Shown here piece by piece: positions 1 to 5,427 of a stretch of DNA of 6,485 bases. The notes under the pieces are model-generated. The model was not told where the DNA came from. It did no database searches and saw only the letters and a program-made list of their open reading frames with translations. A program made the position numbers and the translations under genes. The DNA is from Thermoplasmata archaeon (GTDB taxonomy: Archaea > Thermoplasmatota > Thermoplasmata > Thermoplasmatales > Thermoplasmataceae): positions 1 to 6,485 of the forward strand of contig JAJZOT010000098.1 of the NCBI GenBank assembly GCA_021847855.1, written 5' to 3'. Within the stretch, counting starts at the first letter, position 1. Every line of letters begins with the position of its first letter.

Positions 1-1219
1 AGCCCCTTCCATCTTCGGGACATGTAGCCTCGGTGAGTGAGCTGTTACGCACTCTTTAAAGGATGGCTGCTTCTAAGCCAACCTCCACACTGTCTTTGGC
101 CACAAACCCCTTTAATTTGCACTTAGTCAGTTTTAGGGACCTTAACCCACGTCTAGGATGTTCCCTTCACGGGCACAGAGCTTATCCCTGTGCCCTAGCA
201 TCCGGCTTCTACGATCTTGACAAGTTCGGAGTTTGATAAGCTGGCGCAACCTTTCGGTTGCTAACCTGCTATTCGGTAGCTCTACCTCGCCAAGCATCTC
301 TGCCGAAGTCTACCTGCGGGTAGTATCGGGGGGAACCCGCTATTGCCGGCCTAGATTAGCCTTTAACCCCTACACCCAAGTCATCCAAACGATTTGCACA
401 TCAGAACTGGTTCGGTCCTCCACCCAGCTTTCGCTGAGCTTCAACCTGCTCAGGCGTAGATCGACCGGCTTCGGGTCTTCCACAAATGACTGACGCATAA
501 GTTACGCTATCCCTCCATTGCTGTGCGGATACTCGCTTTCGCTTCGGCTACTCTTTAAAAGATTAACCTTGCCATTCGTCGAAACTCCCTGGTCCGTTCT
601 TCAACACGGACAACAGAACACCGGTCCATCATAGTTAATGATATCATCCCTTTAATGCCCTGTAAGTTTATCACTGCTTGGTTTCAGGCACTTTTCACTA
701 CCCTTTCGGGTTGCTTTTCAGTTTTCCCTCACGGTACTTGTTCGCTATCGGCCTTGGGCTGTATTTAAGGTTGGATGTTAGTGCCACCCAAATTCCCGCG
801 CGAAAAACGACGCACGGTACTCTGGAACACTTTCCTCATGACCACTCAGCTTGCTCCAACGGGGCTATCACCCGCTCTGGCTCTGCTTTCAATCAGATTA
901 GGATTCACTGAGTAGGTGTTGGGAAAGGTCCTAACTCCACATCTACACCATATTACTATGGGGCATTCGGTTTGCCTTATACCGCTTTCGATCGCCTTTA
1001 CTAACGGTATCTCGATTGATTTCTCTTCCTCCAGGTACTAAGATGTTTCAATTCCCTGGGTTCCCTCTCCTTACGGAGTGTCTATAAAAGACAGGAAGTC
1101 CCATTCGGACATCCTCGGATCTAAGGCTCCATGCGCCTCCCCGAGGCTTTTCGCAGCTTGGCACGTCCTTCTTCGGCTCCCAAGCCAAACCATCCCCCAA
1201 GCAGTTTAGCAGTTTACAC
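1..1219 (-). rRNA. 23S ribosomal RNA, 5' portion (partial, runs off left edge)
   Basis: Read on the minus strand this is the first ~1.2 kb of an archaeal large-subunit rRNA. Recognisable landmarks are the 5' segment with GAAGGACGTGCCAAGCTGCG (about 1160-1180), the domain I segment GAAACATCTTAGTACCTGGA (about 1033-1052), CAAGTACCGTGAGGGAAAA (about 725-745), and near the left edge the GTPase-associated centre that binds L11 and thiostrepton (GGCTTAGAAGCAGCCATCC, about 61-80, continuing to about 35). This corresponds to domains I and II, ending near E. coli position 1140; the peptidyl transferase and sarcin-ricin regions lie outside the window. No intron-sized insertion is apparent compared with E. 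coli spacing. The mature 5' end is placed by alignment from memory with other archaeal 23S and may be off by several bases. No 16S or tRNA gene precedes it, so it appears to be transcribed from its own promoter. Protein-like open frames inside it are not genes. Confidence 0.97.
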
Positions 1220-1316
1220 AATCCATTTTACTGTAAACGAAATTTGGCTTCATAGGTTTTTAAACCTCTAACCCTTCCCTTCTAAGTATAAACCTTAGGA
1301 GGTGCATTAAAGTGCG
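1220..1316 (-). other. Putative 23S rRNA 5' leader with small hairpins
   Basis: This stretch has no gene and should be the transcribed spacer cut from the 23S precursor. It contains three short inverted repeats: CTAAG/CTTAG (1282-1286 and 1294-1298), AGGTTT-TT-AAACCT (1254-1267), and GTTTAC/GTAAAC (1212-1217 and 1233-1238). The last one straddles the expected mature 5' end. In archaea the 23S precursor is usually cut at a bulge-helix-bulge formed with the 3' flank, which cannot be checked because the 3' end is outside the window. Confidence 0.45.
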
Positions 1317-1337
1317 TAGACTTGGTATAGATAGCGC

Positions 1338-1352
1338 AGATATAAGCGTTTT
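1338..1352 (-). promoter_or_regulatory. Candidate archaeal promoter (TATA box) of the 23S rRNA gene
   Basis: On the minus strand the hexamer TTATAT (1345-1340) follows an A-rich stretch (CAAAACG) that could serve as BRE. A start about 26 nt downstream would lie near 1316, giving a leader of roughly 95 nt before the mature 23S. Weaker alternatives exist: CTATAC near 1326-1331 and TTTATACT near 1285-1292. The position is inferred from spacing only. Confidence 0.45.
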
Positions 1353-1410
1353 GGTAACTAAAATTATGGCACTTTACCAATAAATTGGCACTTATTTTCA
1401 CTCATGTAAA

Positions 1411-1440
1411 CTTAAATACTGAAAGACAAATTCTTAAAAG
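1411..1440 (+). promoter_or_regulatory. TATA box of the DUF99 gene, leaderless-type spacing
   Basis: CTTAAATA at 1411-1418, preceded by a purine-rich ATGTAAA, is centred about 26 nt before the TTG at 1441. That is the archaeal TATA-to-start distance, so transcription would begin at or next to the start codon. No Shine-Dalgarno sequence lies before the TTG, which agrees with a leaderless mRNA. Confidence 0.55.
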
Positions 1441-2022
1441 TTGAAAGAAAATGTGAGGATTCTTGGAATTGACGATGGCCCATTCTTAAGGGAAATCGAC
1501 ACTGATACCGTCCTGACAGGAGTACTTATGAGACTTGATGGGACCATAGAGAGAATCATGGTCTCGCGCATCCAGATAGATGGATCCGACATTTTGCCCA
1601 CTCTGAAATCATTTCTCGCGGATCTGAATAAGTTGAGAGTATACGCCATAGTATCTGAAGGTGTAACTTTTGGAGGTTTCAACCTGATAGTACCTGAAGA
1701 ATTCACTGCAATAACCGGAATACCATACATCTCTGTTACAAAATCACAGGGAGAACTTGATTCAATGATCAGTGCCATAGACAAACATTGCCTGAATCCA
1801 TCGTATTACAGGGATAAGATTGCACAACTTAAGCCGGTGAGGAAGAAAATTTATGCAACAGACTTCACAATTAACATTGCAGGAATTCCCGTGGAAGAAG
1901 CAATGATTTTATTAAAAAGGCTGATGAAGGTGGGAACTGTGCCAGAACCGGTCAGGATAGCCCACATGATTTCCTCTGCTGTCCGTTCTGTTGAAAACAC
2001 CGAAAAAAAGAGAAAAATATAA
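1441..2022 (+). CDS. DUF99 / UPF0215 family protein (endonuclease V-like homolog)
   Basis: A 193-residue protein of the archaeal DUF99 (UPF0215, COG1628) family, described as homologous to endonuclease V but without an established reaction. Family signatures visible are GIDDGPF at residues 9-15 (the acidic pair expected near the active site of the RNase H-like fold), the VSEGVTFGGFNLI strand-turn segment at 71-83, TGIPYISVTK at 92-101, and the C-terminal block GIPVEEAM...VPEPVRIAHMI at 148-177, matching the family's PEPLRxAH-type motif. Length is normal for the family. The start is TTG at 1441, giving MKENVRILGIDDG, the usual family N-terminus; the TATA box 26 nt upstream and lack of a ribosome binding site favour leaderless translation. 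It is transcribed divergently from the 23S rRNA and is followed 35 nt later by an HTH_10 regulator in the same direction, probably one operon. Family assignment is firm; nuclease activity is inferred only. Confidence 0.9.
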   Translation: MKENVRILGIDDGPFLREIDTDTVLTGVLMRLDGTIERIMVSRIQIDGSDILPTLKSFLADLNKLRVYAIVSEGVTFGGFNLIVPEEFTAITGIPYISVTKSQGELDSMISAIDKHCLNPSYYRDKIAQLKPVRKKIYATDFTINIAGIPVEEAMILLKRLMKVGTVPEPVRIAHMISSAVRSVENTEKKRKI

Positions 2023-2057
2023 CAGTGATTAGGTATAACGAAGATGGAGCTGGGTAA
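2014..2057 (+). promoter_or_regulatory. Possible internal promoter and ribosome binding site before the HTH_10 gene
   Basis: AAAATATAA at 2014-2022 overlaps the end of the DUF99 gene and resembles an archaeal TATA box; a start near 2044 would leave a 14-nt leader. GGAG at 2046-2049 lies 8 nt before the TTG at 2058, a good ribosome-binding spacing that supports this start. An ATG at 2044 is out of frame and meets a stop quickly. The gene may therefore be made both by read-through from the DUF99 promoter and independently. Confidence 0.4.
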
Positions 2058-2678
2058 TTGTCACAGAAGGACAAAGGTGCCATAGAGGCGTTGATCGAAG
2101 TATCGCGAATGGACTGTCCGATTACAAATTACATCAAAGACGTTGAAGAAATTATATCTGTTGATCGTTTAAGAATAGGAGAAACAAAAACACTCCACCG
2201 AATAGTTTGCGAGGGTGATCCAGAAAAAATACTCCCCGGTCTTCAGAAAGCTGCCATAAATGTTATTCGTGTAGGCAAGAATGGTTTCTGGGCAGAATCT
2301 CACAGTTGCTCTGCCTGCAGATTCTTTGCAGCGTCAAATCTCGCTGTACTAAGTTCCAAGGCGGCAGACACTAAACGAGTCCTTTACAGGGTGCTTATAC
2401 AGAATCCAACCAGGCTGAAAATTCTGGAGAAAGACCTCGAACAGGCGGGCCTTAATCCGGTAATTCTGGAAACTGAACTGGAAAGCGTGGAAATCTTGAC
2501 AGAAAGGGAGAAGGAAGTAGTAAACATGGCATATACCCACGGATATTTTGACCCCGACAGGAGAATATCCATGACCGAGATAGCCAAGCTCATGAACGTC
2601 TCAACCCCATCTCTTTCAGATGTTCTTCGAAGGGCTACCAAGAAAATCGTCAAATATTACATGGAAAATAAATTGTAG
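2058..2678 (+). CDS. HTH_10 (bacterio-opsin activator-like) transcriptional regulator with CxxC motif
   Basis: A 206-residue putative DNA-binding regulator. Residues ~146-200 (from EILTEREKEVVNMAY through GYFDPDRRISMTEIAKLMNV to LRRATKKIVKYYM) match the archaeal HTH_10 domain found at the C-terminus of Bat-type activators: the LTxREKEVV helix, the GYFDxxRR turn and the TPSLSDVLRRA recognition helix. The N-terminal half is a family-type ligand or sensor domain of unknown specificity. It has Cys20 (MDCPIT), Cys51, and HSCSAC at 82-87 (His82, Cys84, Cys87), which could bind a metal or sense redox state; that is inference. The segment at 107-139 (RVLYRVLIQN...GLNPVILE) looks like an alpha/beta sensor module. 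There is no signal peptide or membrane segment, so it is cytoplasmic. The TTG start is supported by GGAG 8 nt upstream. It sits 35 nt behind the DUF99 gene and converges on lysC. Targets are unknown. Confidence 0.85.
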   Translation: MSQKDKGAIEALIEVSRMDCPITNYIKDVEEIISVDRLRIGETKTLHRIVCEGDPEKILPGLQKAAINVIRVGKNGFWAESHSCSACRFFAASNLAVLSSKAADTKRVLYRVLIQNPTRLKILEKDLEQAGLNPVILETELESVEILTEREKEVVNMAYTHGYFDPDRRISMTEIAKLMNVSTPSLSDVLRRATKKIVKYYMENKL

Positions 2679-2701
2679 AAATACCTTCAACCAGGCATCG
2701 G

Positions 2702-2730
2702 GTTAAAATACTGGTGCATGGAGCACCAGT
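2702..2730 (-). terminator. Hairpin in the convergent gap, candidate lysC terminator
   Basis: ACTGGTGC (2710-2717) and GCACCAGT (2723-2730) form a perfect 8-bp stem with a 5-nt loop. Read on the minus strand the stem is followed by ATTTTAA, so it best fits the end of the asd-lysC transcript, 13 nt after the lysC stop. It may act on both strands, because the HTH_10 gene ends 31 nt to its left, but no U-run follows it on the plus strand. Confidence 0.5.
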
Positions 2731-2743
2731 CAGCATTATGCAT

Positions 2744-3670
2744 TTAGCTGGTGTTCTCATTTGGCATAATGTTATTACAGGTTATAGTCGTTCCATTTGC
2801 ACCAGGTTCGTTGAAGTTCTTGATATGTATAGGCATTCCGGATGTCATGGCAATACCTATGACTTTCGGGTGAAGAACCTTGGAACCACCCCTTGAGTAG
2901 TTCATTGCCTGCTCATAGCTCATCGTTTCTATGAGTTTACTGTCAACATGCACCTTAGGGTCCGCAGTCATGAAACCTGGCACATCCTTCCAGAATATCA
3001 GCTCCTTGGCACCTAATGTGTGGGAAACAATCGCAGCAGAATAATCGCCGCTATTTCTCCCGAGAAGTGATGTTTTTCCTGACCTTGATCTGCCTATGAA
3101 ACCGGTAACGACAGGAATAAAATCTTTGTTCATGTGATCGAGCACCTTTTTCGGAGCTTCCAGTATGGTTGCGCTGATGTCAACCTCCGCGTTGAGATAA
3201 TTGTCGTCGGTGATAATCCCCAGACTGTCTGTCTCAAGGGCAATTGAGTTTAAGCCCTCATTTACAAGGTACCATCTGACAATAGTTGCCGAGAGTCTCT
3301 CTCCTGACGACAGAACCTCTGCAATTTCGCAAGCATCAAGAGTTTCCTTGTGGTTTGATGCAAGCATGGATTCCAGTTCACGCAGTCTCTGCATTATCTC
3401 TTCGGCGGCAGATCTGTATGTATCTTCATTTGTAATTCCTTCAAGCATTTTTAAGTGAAAATTTGATACTTTTTTGAAAATTCTCAGTCTCTCATCCCTG
3501 GTTTTCTGCCCGCAGATGATTAGCAGTTCGTCAGTAATGCCGTTGAACGCACTCACAATGACAACAGATCTTTGATGCGATGCGATTATCCTGGTGGCTT
3601 TTATGATGTCATCAGGATTTTTGAGGCAGGATCCTCCGAATTTCATTACTGTGATGTCGGATTTATTCAA
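2744..3670 (-). CDS. lysC: Aspartate kinase, catalytic domain only (no ACT domains)
   Basis: Phosphorylates aspartate with ATP to 4-aspartyl phosphate, the first step to lysine, threonine and methionine. The 308 residues form one amino-acid-kinase domain: KFGGS (10-14), VVIVSAFNGITDELL (36-50), the aspartate-binding SSGERLSA (121-128), PVVTGFIG (186-193), LLGRNSGDYSA (202-212), the nucleotide-binding WKDVPGFMTADPK (227-239) and the closing GGSKVLHPK (261-269). The WKDVPG and GDYSAA wording resembles the LysC-type branch. Usual aspartate kinases run to 400-470 residues because two ACT domains follow; here the protein ends soon after the kinase fold, and the convergent HTH_10 gene lies just beyond, so there is no ACT remnant. 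Feedback control by lysine or threonine through ACT domains is therefore not expected in this chain. The TTG start at 3670 overlaps the asd stop (TTGA), with GAGGGG about 6 nt upstream; starting at the internal Met9 would cut off the first strand. Confidence 0.93.
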   Translation of the reverse strand: MNKSDITVMKFGGSCLKNPDDIIKATRIIASHQRSVVIVSAFNGITDELLIICGQKTRDERLRIFKKVSNFHLKMLEGITNEDTYRSAAEEIMQRLRELESMLASNHKETLDACEIAEVLSSGERLSATIVRWYLVNEGLNSIALETDSLGIITDDNYLNAEVDISATILEAPKKVLDHMNKDFIPVVTGFIGRSRSGKTSLLGRNSGDYSAAIVSHTLGAKELIFWKDVPGFMTADPKVHVDSKLIETMSYEQAMNYSRGGSKVLHPKVIGIAMTSGMPIHIKNFNEPGANGTTITCNNIMPNENTS

Positions 3671-4713
3671 AGTTTTCCCCTCGAATAAAGGATTTCTGCG
3701 TTAAGTATGGATCCTCCCGCAGCTCCCCTGATGGTGTTGTGGGAAAGAGCCACAAACCTGACTGTATCTTCTGATACCCTCAGCCTTCCTACTGTGACGG
3801 CCATTCCGTCAGACCTTCCCGATCCGTCATTCATAAGATCAAGCGCCGGCTGTGGGCGATCGTTTCTGGAATCAAGTATTATGGGTTTTTTTGGAGCTGT
3901 AGGTAATTTCAGATCCTGGGGCAGTCCCCTGAAATTGATCATGAGATTCCTGACCTTCTCCAGATCAACATTCTTATCGAACCTGATAGCGACGGATTCT
4001 GTGTGGCCTTCCAGCACAGGTACCCTCGTGCATGTGGCATCGATCCTCAGCGCTGAGTTTGTGATTCGTCCCTCTTTCAGAGTACCGAGCATTTTCGGGA
4101 CTTCTGTAGATATTTTTTCCTCCTCGGATTCTATATAAGGAATGACATTGCCAAGCGCGTCAAGAGACGGTACTCCCGGGTAACCGGCACCGCTGACGGC
4201 CTGCAGGGTTGTCACTTCAACGTGGATTGGATTCAATACTGTAAGTGGCCTGATGGGAAGAGCCAGTCCTATGGAACTGCAGTTGCCATTTGCAATTATG
4301 AATCCAGATCTGTTTTCAACCATTTCCATGTGTTCCGGGTTGACCTCCGGAACAACTATTGGAACGTCGATCCTCATCCTGTTCATTGCAGAATTCGTGA
4401 ATATTCTGTTTCCAAGCTCGGAGAGCCGCAGCTCCACATTCTCTTCCATCGAGGAGGGCAAAGCACAGAATATGGCGTCATAACTCTCTCTGGCAATCCT
4501 ATCAGTGTCTAAGAGTTCCATTTTCATATGTAACAATTCGTCGGCGATTGAATGATCAGGAACCCTCAAAATGTCCAGAAGTTTTTTGCTCCCAGACCGT
4601 TGTGAAGAATAGAGATCGGGGATGTCGAAGAACGGGTGGTCTGATAATAGCTGGCAAAACCTCTGCCCAACTATCCCACTGGCACCAAGCACTGCAACTT
4701 TCTTCTTAGACAT
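3667..4713 (-). CDS. asd: Aspartate-semialdehyde dehydrogenase (archaeal/fungal type)
   Basis: Reduces 4-aspartyl phosphate to aspartate semialdehyde with NADPH, the step after aspartate kinase. The 348 residues show an N-terminal Rossmann motif GASGIVGQRF (10-19), the segment FCALPSS (82-88), the catalytic cysteine in ANGNCSSIG (Cys145, 141-149), QAVSGAGYPGVP (171-182), the substrate-binding CTRVPVLEGHTE (228-239, with His237 as probable acid/base) and the C-terminal NTIRGAAGGSILNAE (326-340). Length and motifs fit the archaeal/fungal branch. Malonyl-CoA reductase of Sulfolobales is a paralog of this family, but the overlapping aspartate kinase gene favours the dehydrogenase. The start is ATG at 4713, with AGGA 6 nt before it and a TATA box further upstream. 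Its TGA stop shares bases with the lysC start, so asd is the first gene of a tightly coupled asd-lysC operon. No homoserine dehydrogenase or dapA is nearby. Confidence 0.96.
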   Translation of the reverse strand: MSKKKVAVLGASGIVGQRFCQLLSDHPFFDIPDLYSSQRSGSKKLLDILRVPDHSIADELLHMKMELLDTDRIARESYDAIFCALPSSMEENVELRLSELGNRIFTNSAMNRMRIDVPIVVPEVNPEHMEMVENRSGFIIANGNCSSIGLALPIRPLTVLNPIHVEVTTLQAVSGAGYPGVPSLDALGNVIPYIESEEEKISTEVPKMLGTLKEGRITNSALRIDATCTRVPVLEGHTESVAIRFDKNVDLEKVRNLMINFRGLPQDLKLPTAPKKPIILDSRNDRPQPALDLMNDGSGRSDGMAVTVGRLRVSEDTVRFVALSHNTIRGAAGGSILNAEILYSRGKL

Positions 4714-4776
4714 TTACATTCCTTATTTGCGTGTATATTTAGATTGTGTAGATTACCGAGACGACGAATTGCCGAC

Positions 4777-4784
4777 TTTATAAA
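4777..4784 (-). promoter_or_regulatory. TATA box of the asd-lysC operon
   Basis: TTTATAAA, preceded on the minus strand by the purine-rich AATGAA, is the best TATA box upstream of asd. A start near 4754 gives a leader of about 40 nt that carries the AGGA ribosome binding site. A second candidate, AAATATAC (4740-4733), is centred about 24 nt before the ATG and would give a leaderless message. Confidence 0.5.
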
Positions 4785-4857
4785 TTCATTTGGTTATAAT
4801 AGATAATTGTGGATAATACCGCACCAGACTTTCAAAAAATAAATTCATCCGGTAATA
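4780..4857. repeat. Imperfect 19-bp direct repeat over the asd promoter
   Basis: ATAAATTCATTTGGTTATA (4780-4798) recurs as ATAAATTCATCCGGTAATA (4839-4857), 16 of 19 identical, 59 bp apart. On the minus strand both copies contain ATGAATTTAT and both are followed by AAAGTC, directly in the promoter-proximal copy and after a T-rich insertion in the other. The proximal copy overlaps the asd TATA box. It could be a duplicated promoter segment or paired sites for a regulator. Confidence 0.6.
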
Positions 4858-4905
4858 CATTATATTAACCTCAGGAATAAACGCCTGATAAAATATAACC
4901 AATGC

Positions 4906-4932
4906 AAAAAAATGGAATTGTGCTGGAAAAAA
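4906..4932 (-). terminator. Oligo-T terminator after the NifX-like gene
   Basis: On the minus strand T6 (4932-4927) and T7 (4912-4906) lie 26 to 52 nt downstream of the stop codon. Archaeal RNA polymerase terminates at such T-runs without needing a hairpin, so the transcript most likely ends here, before the asd promoter. Confidence 0.55.
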
Positions 4933-4957
4933 TAGTAAAGAACAATTCTTGAATGGA

Positions 4958-5317
4958 CTACTCTCTGAACATAGCGAAATCCAGTTCGTTGACCGCTTTA
5001 GATTTTATTGATCCAATATTCTTCATTATGTCATCGAACTTTTCTTCCTCAACAGGGATGTATTTCATCTTTCCCAGCGACATGTGATAAGAACCTGGGC
5101 AAAGAACTCCCTCCTTCACGACTATTGCATCAGGCTTCAGGGAAATGATCCCGGCCATGCATCTCTCTTTACCGCCATGCGGGGCACCGAAACCTGGATT
5201 CTCGTATTCCTGAATCTGTTTTGTCTCGTCGTCAACCAGCAGTATTGAGTTGCCATACTCAAGAGGTGTTACATAGTTCTCTTCGTCAACTACAGCTACT
5301 ATCTTCATGGAAACCAT
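4958..5317 (-). CDS. Small conserved protein, probably NifX/NifB-C-terminal-like (dinitrogenase cofactor-binding fold)
   Basis: A 119-residue protein (116 if started at the next Met). It opens with a short beta strand (MKIVAVVDEE), followed by a second strand (SILLVDDE), then NPGFGAPHGGKERCMAG at 40-56, LKPDAIVVKEGVLCPGS at 60-76 and a final MKYIPVE. This order, an HGGK turn followed by a 'predicted location unknown, cannot be blocked'-type DAIVV strand and a glycine loop, resembles the NifX/NafY-like RNase H-fold family that binds Fe-Mo type clusters. Cys53 and Cys73 could be ligands. No nitrogenase genes are present, so a nitrogen-fixation role is not implied and the function is unknown. 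The start is uncertain: ATG 5317 has AAGGA close upstream, ATG 5308 has a TTAAACTA box 26 nt before it (leaderless option), and the frame stays open to a TTG at 5431 overlapping the purM stop, but that extension looks noncoding (Phe/Tyr-rich, over a hairpin). Confidence 0.55.
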   Translation of the reverse strand: MVSMKIVAVVDEENYVTPLEYGNSILLVDDETKQIQEYENPGFGAPHGGKERCMAGIISLKPDAIVVKEGVLCPGSYHMSLGKMKYIPVEEEKFDDIMKNIGSIKSKAVNELDFAMFRE

Positions 5318-5361
5318 ATTTCCTTTCCAATAGTTTAACTTAACGACAAAAGAAAAGCTAC

Positions 5362-5393
5362 AATAAAAATGAAAATTCCGTACATTCGGAATT
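5362..5393 (-). terminator. Hairpin plus U-rich tail after purM
   Basis: Read on the minus strand, AATTCCG (5393-5387) and CGGAATT (5380-5374) make a perfect 7-bp stem with a 6-nt loop, followed by TTCATTTTTATT. It lies 35 nt after the purM stop and could end or attenuate the purM transcript. The same T-rich tail (5370-5361) could act as a TATA-like element for the NifX-like gene. Confidence 0.5.
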
Positions 5394-5427
5394 CTGAGGA
5401 AAAAGCGGGTAAAAATTTTATCGGAAC

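Larger units (their letters stand above)
4714..4957. other. Noncoding gap between the NifX-like gene and asd
   Basis: This AT-rich stretch contains no convincing gene or tRNA. Besides the asd promoter and the 19-bp direct repeat, it has a tandem GATAAT-TGTG-GATAAT (4802-4817), a small inverted repeat TCAGG/CCTGA (4871-4875 and 4884-4888), and, next to the NifX-like gene, minus-strand oligo-T runs. Confidence 0.6.

Noticed and set aside
233..911. Open frames on the plus strand at 233-493 and 678-911
   Set aside because: They lie inside the 23S rRNA (antisense to it), and their translations match no protein pattern.
1220..1440. A tRNA gene or 16S remnant upstream of the 23S
   Set aside because: No cloverleaf, TTCRANN-type T-arm or 16S signature was seen on either strand.
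1434..1784. 116-codon minus-strand open frame
   Set aside because: Antisense to the DUF99 gene, whose family motifs run through the whole stretch; the frame is a shadow.
2349..2896. Small open frames opposite the HTH_10 gene and across the convergent gap (2349-2540, 2384-2653, 2714-2896)
   Set aside because: They overlap well-supported genes on the other strand or the terminator hairpin, and show no recognisable domain or ribosome binding site.
3201..4512. Plus-strand open frames at 3201-3458, 3707-4138, 4222-4512 and 4253-4483
   Set aside because: Antisense to lysC and asd, whose catalytic motifs are continuous; serine/arginine-rich compositions are typical of shadow frames.
4714..4957. 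Possible small RNA or CRISPR-like repeat array
   Set aside because: Only two imperfect copies of the 19-bp repeat exist, with no regular spacing and no stable fold; a promoter duplication explains it better.
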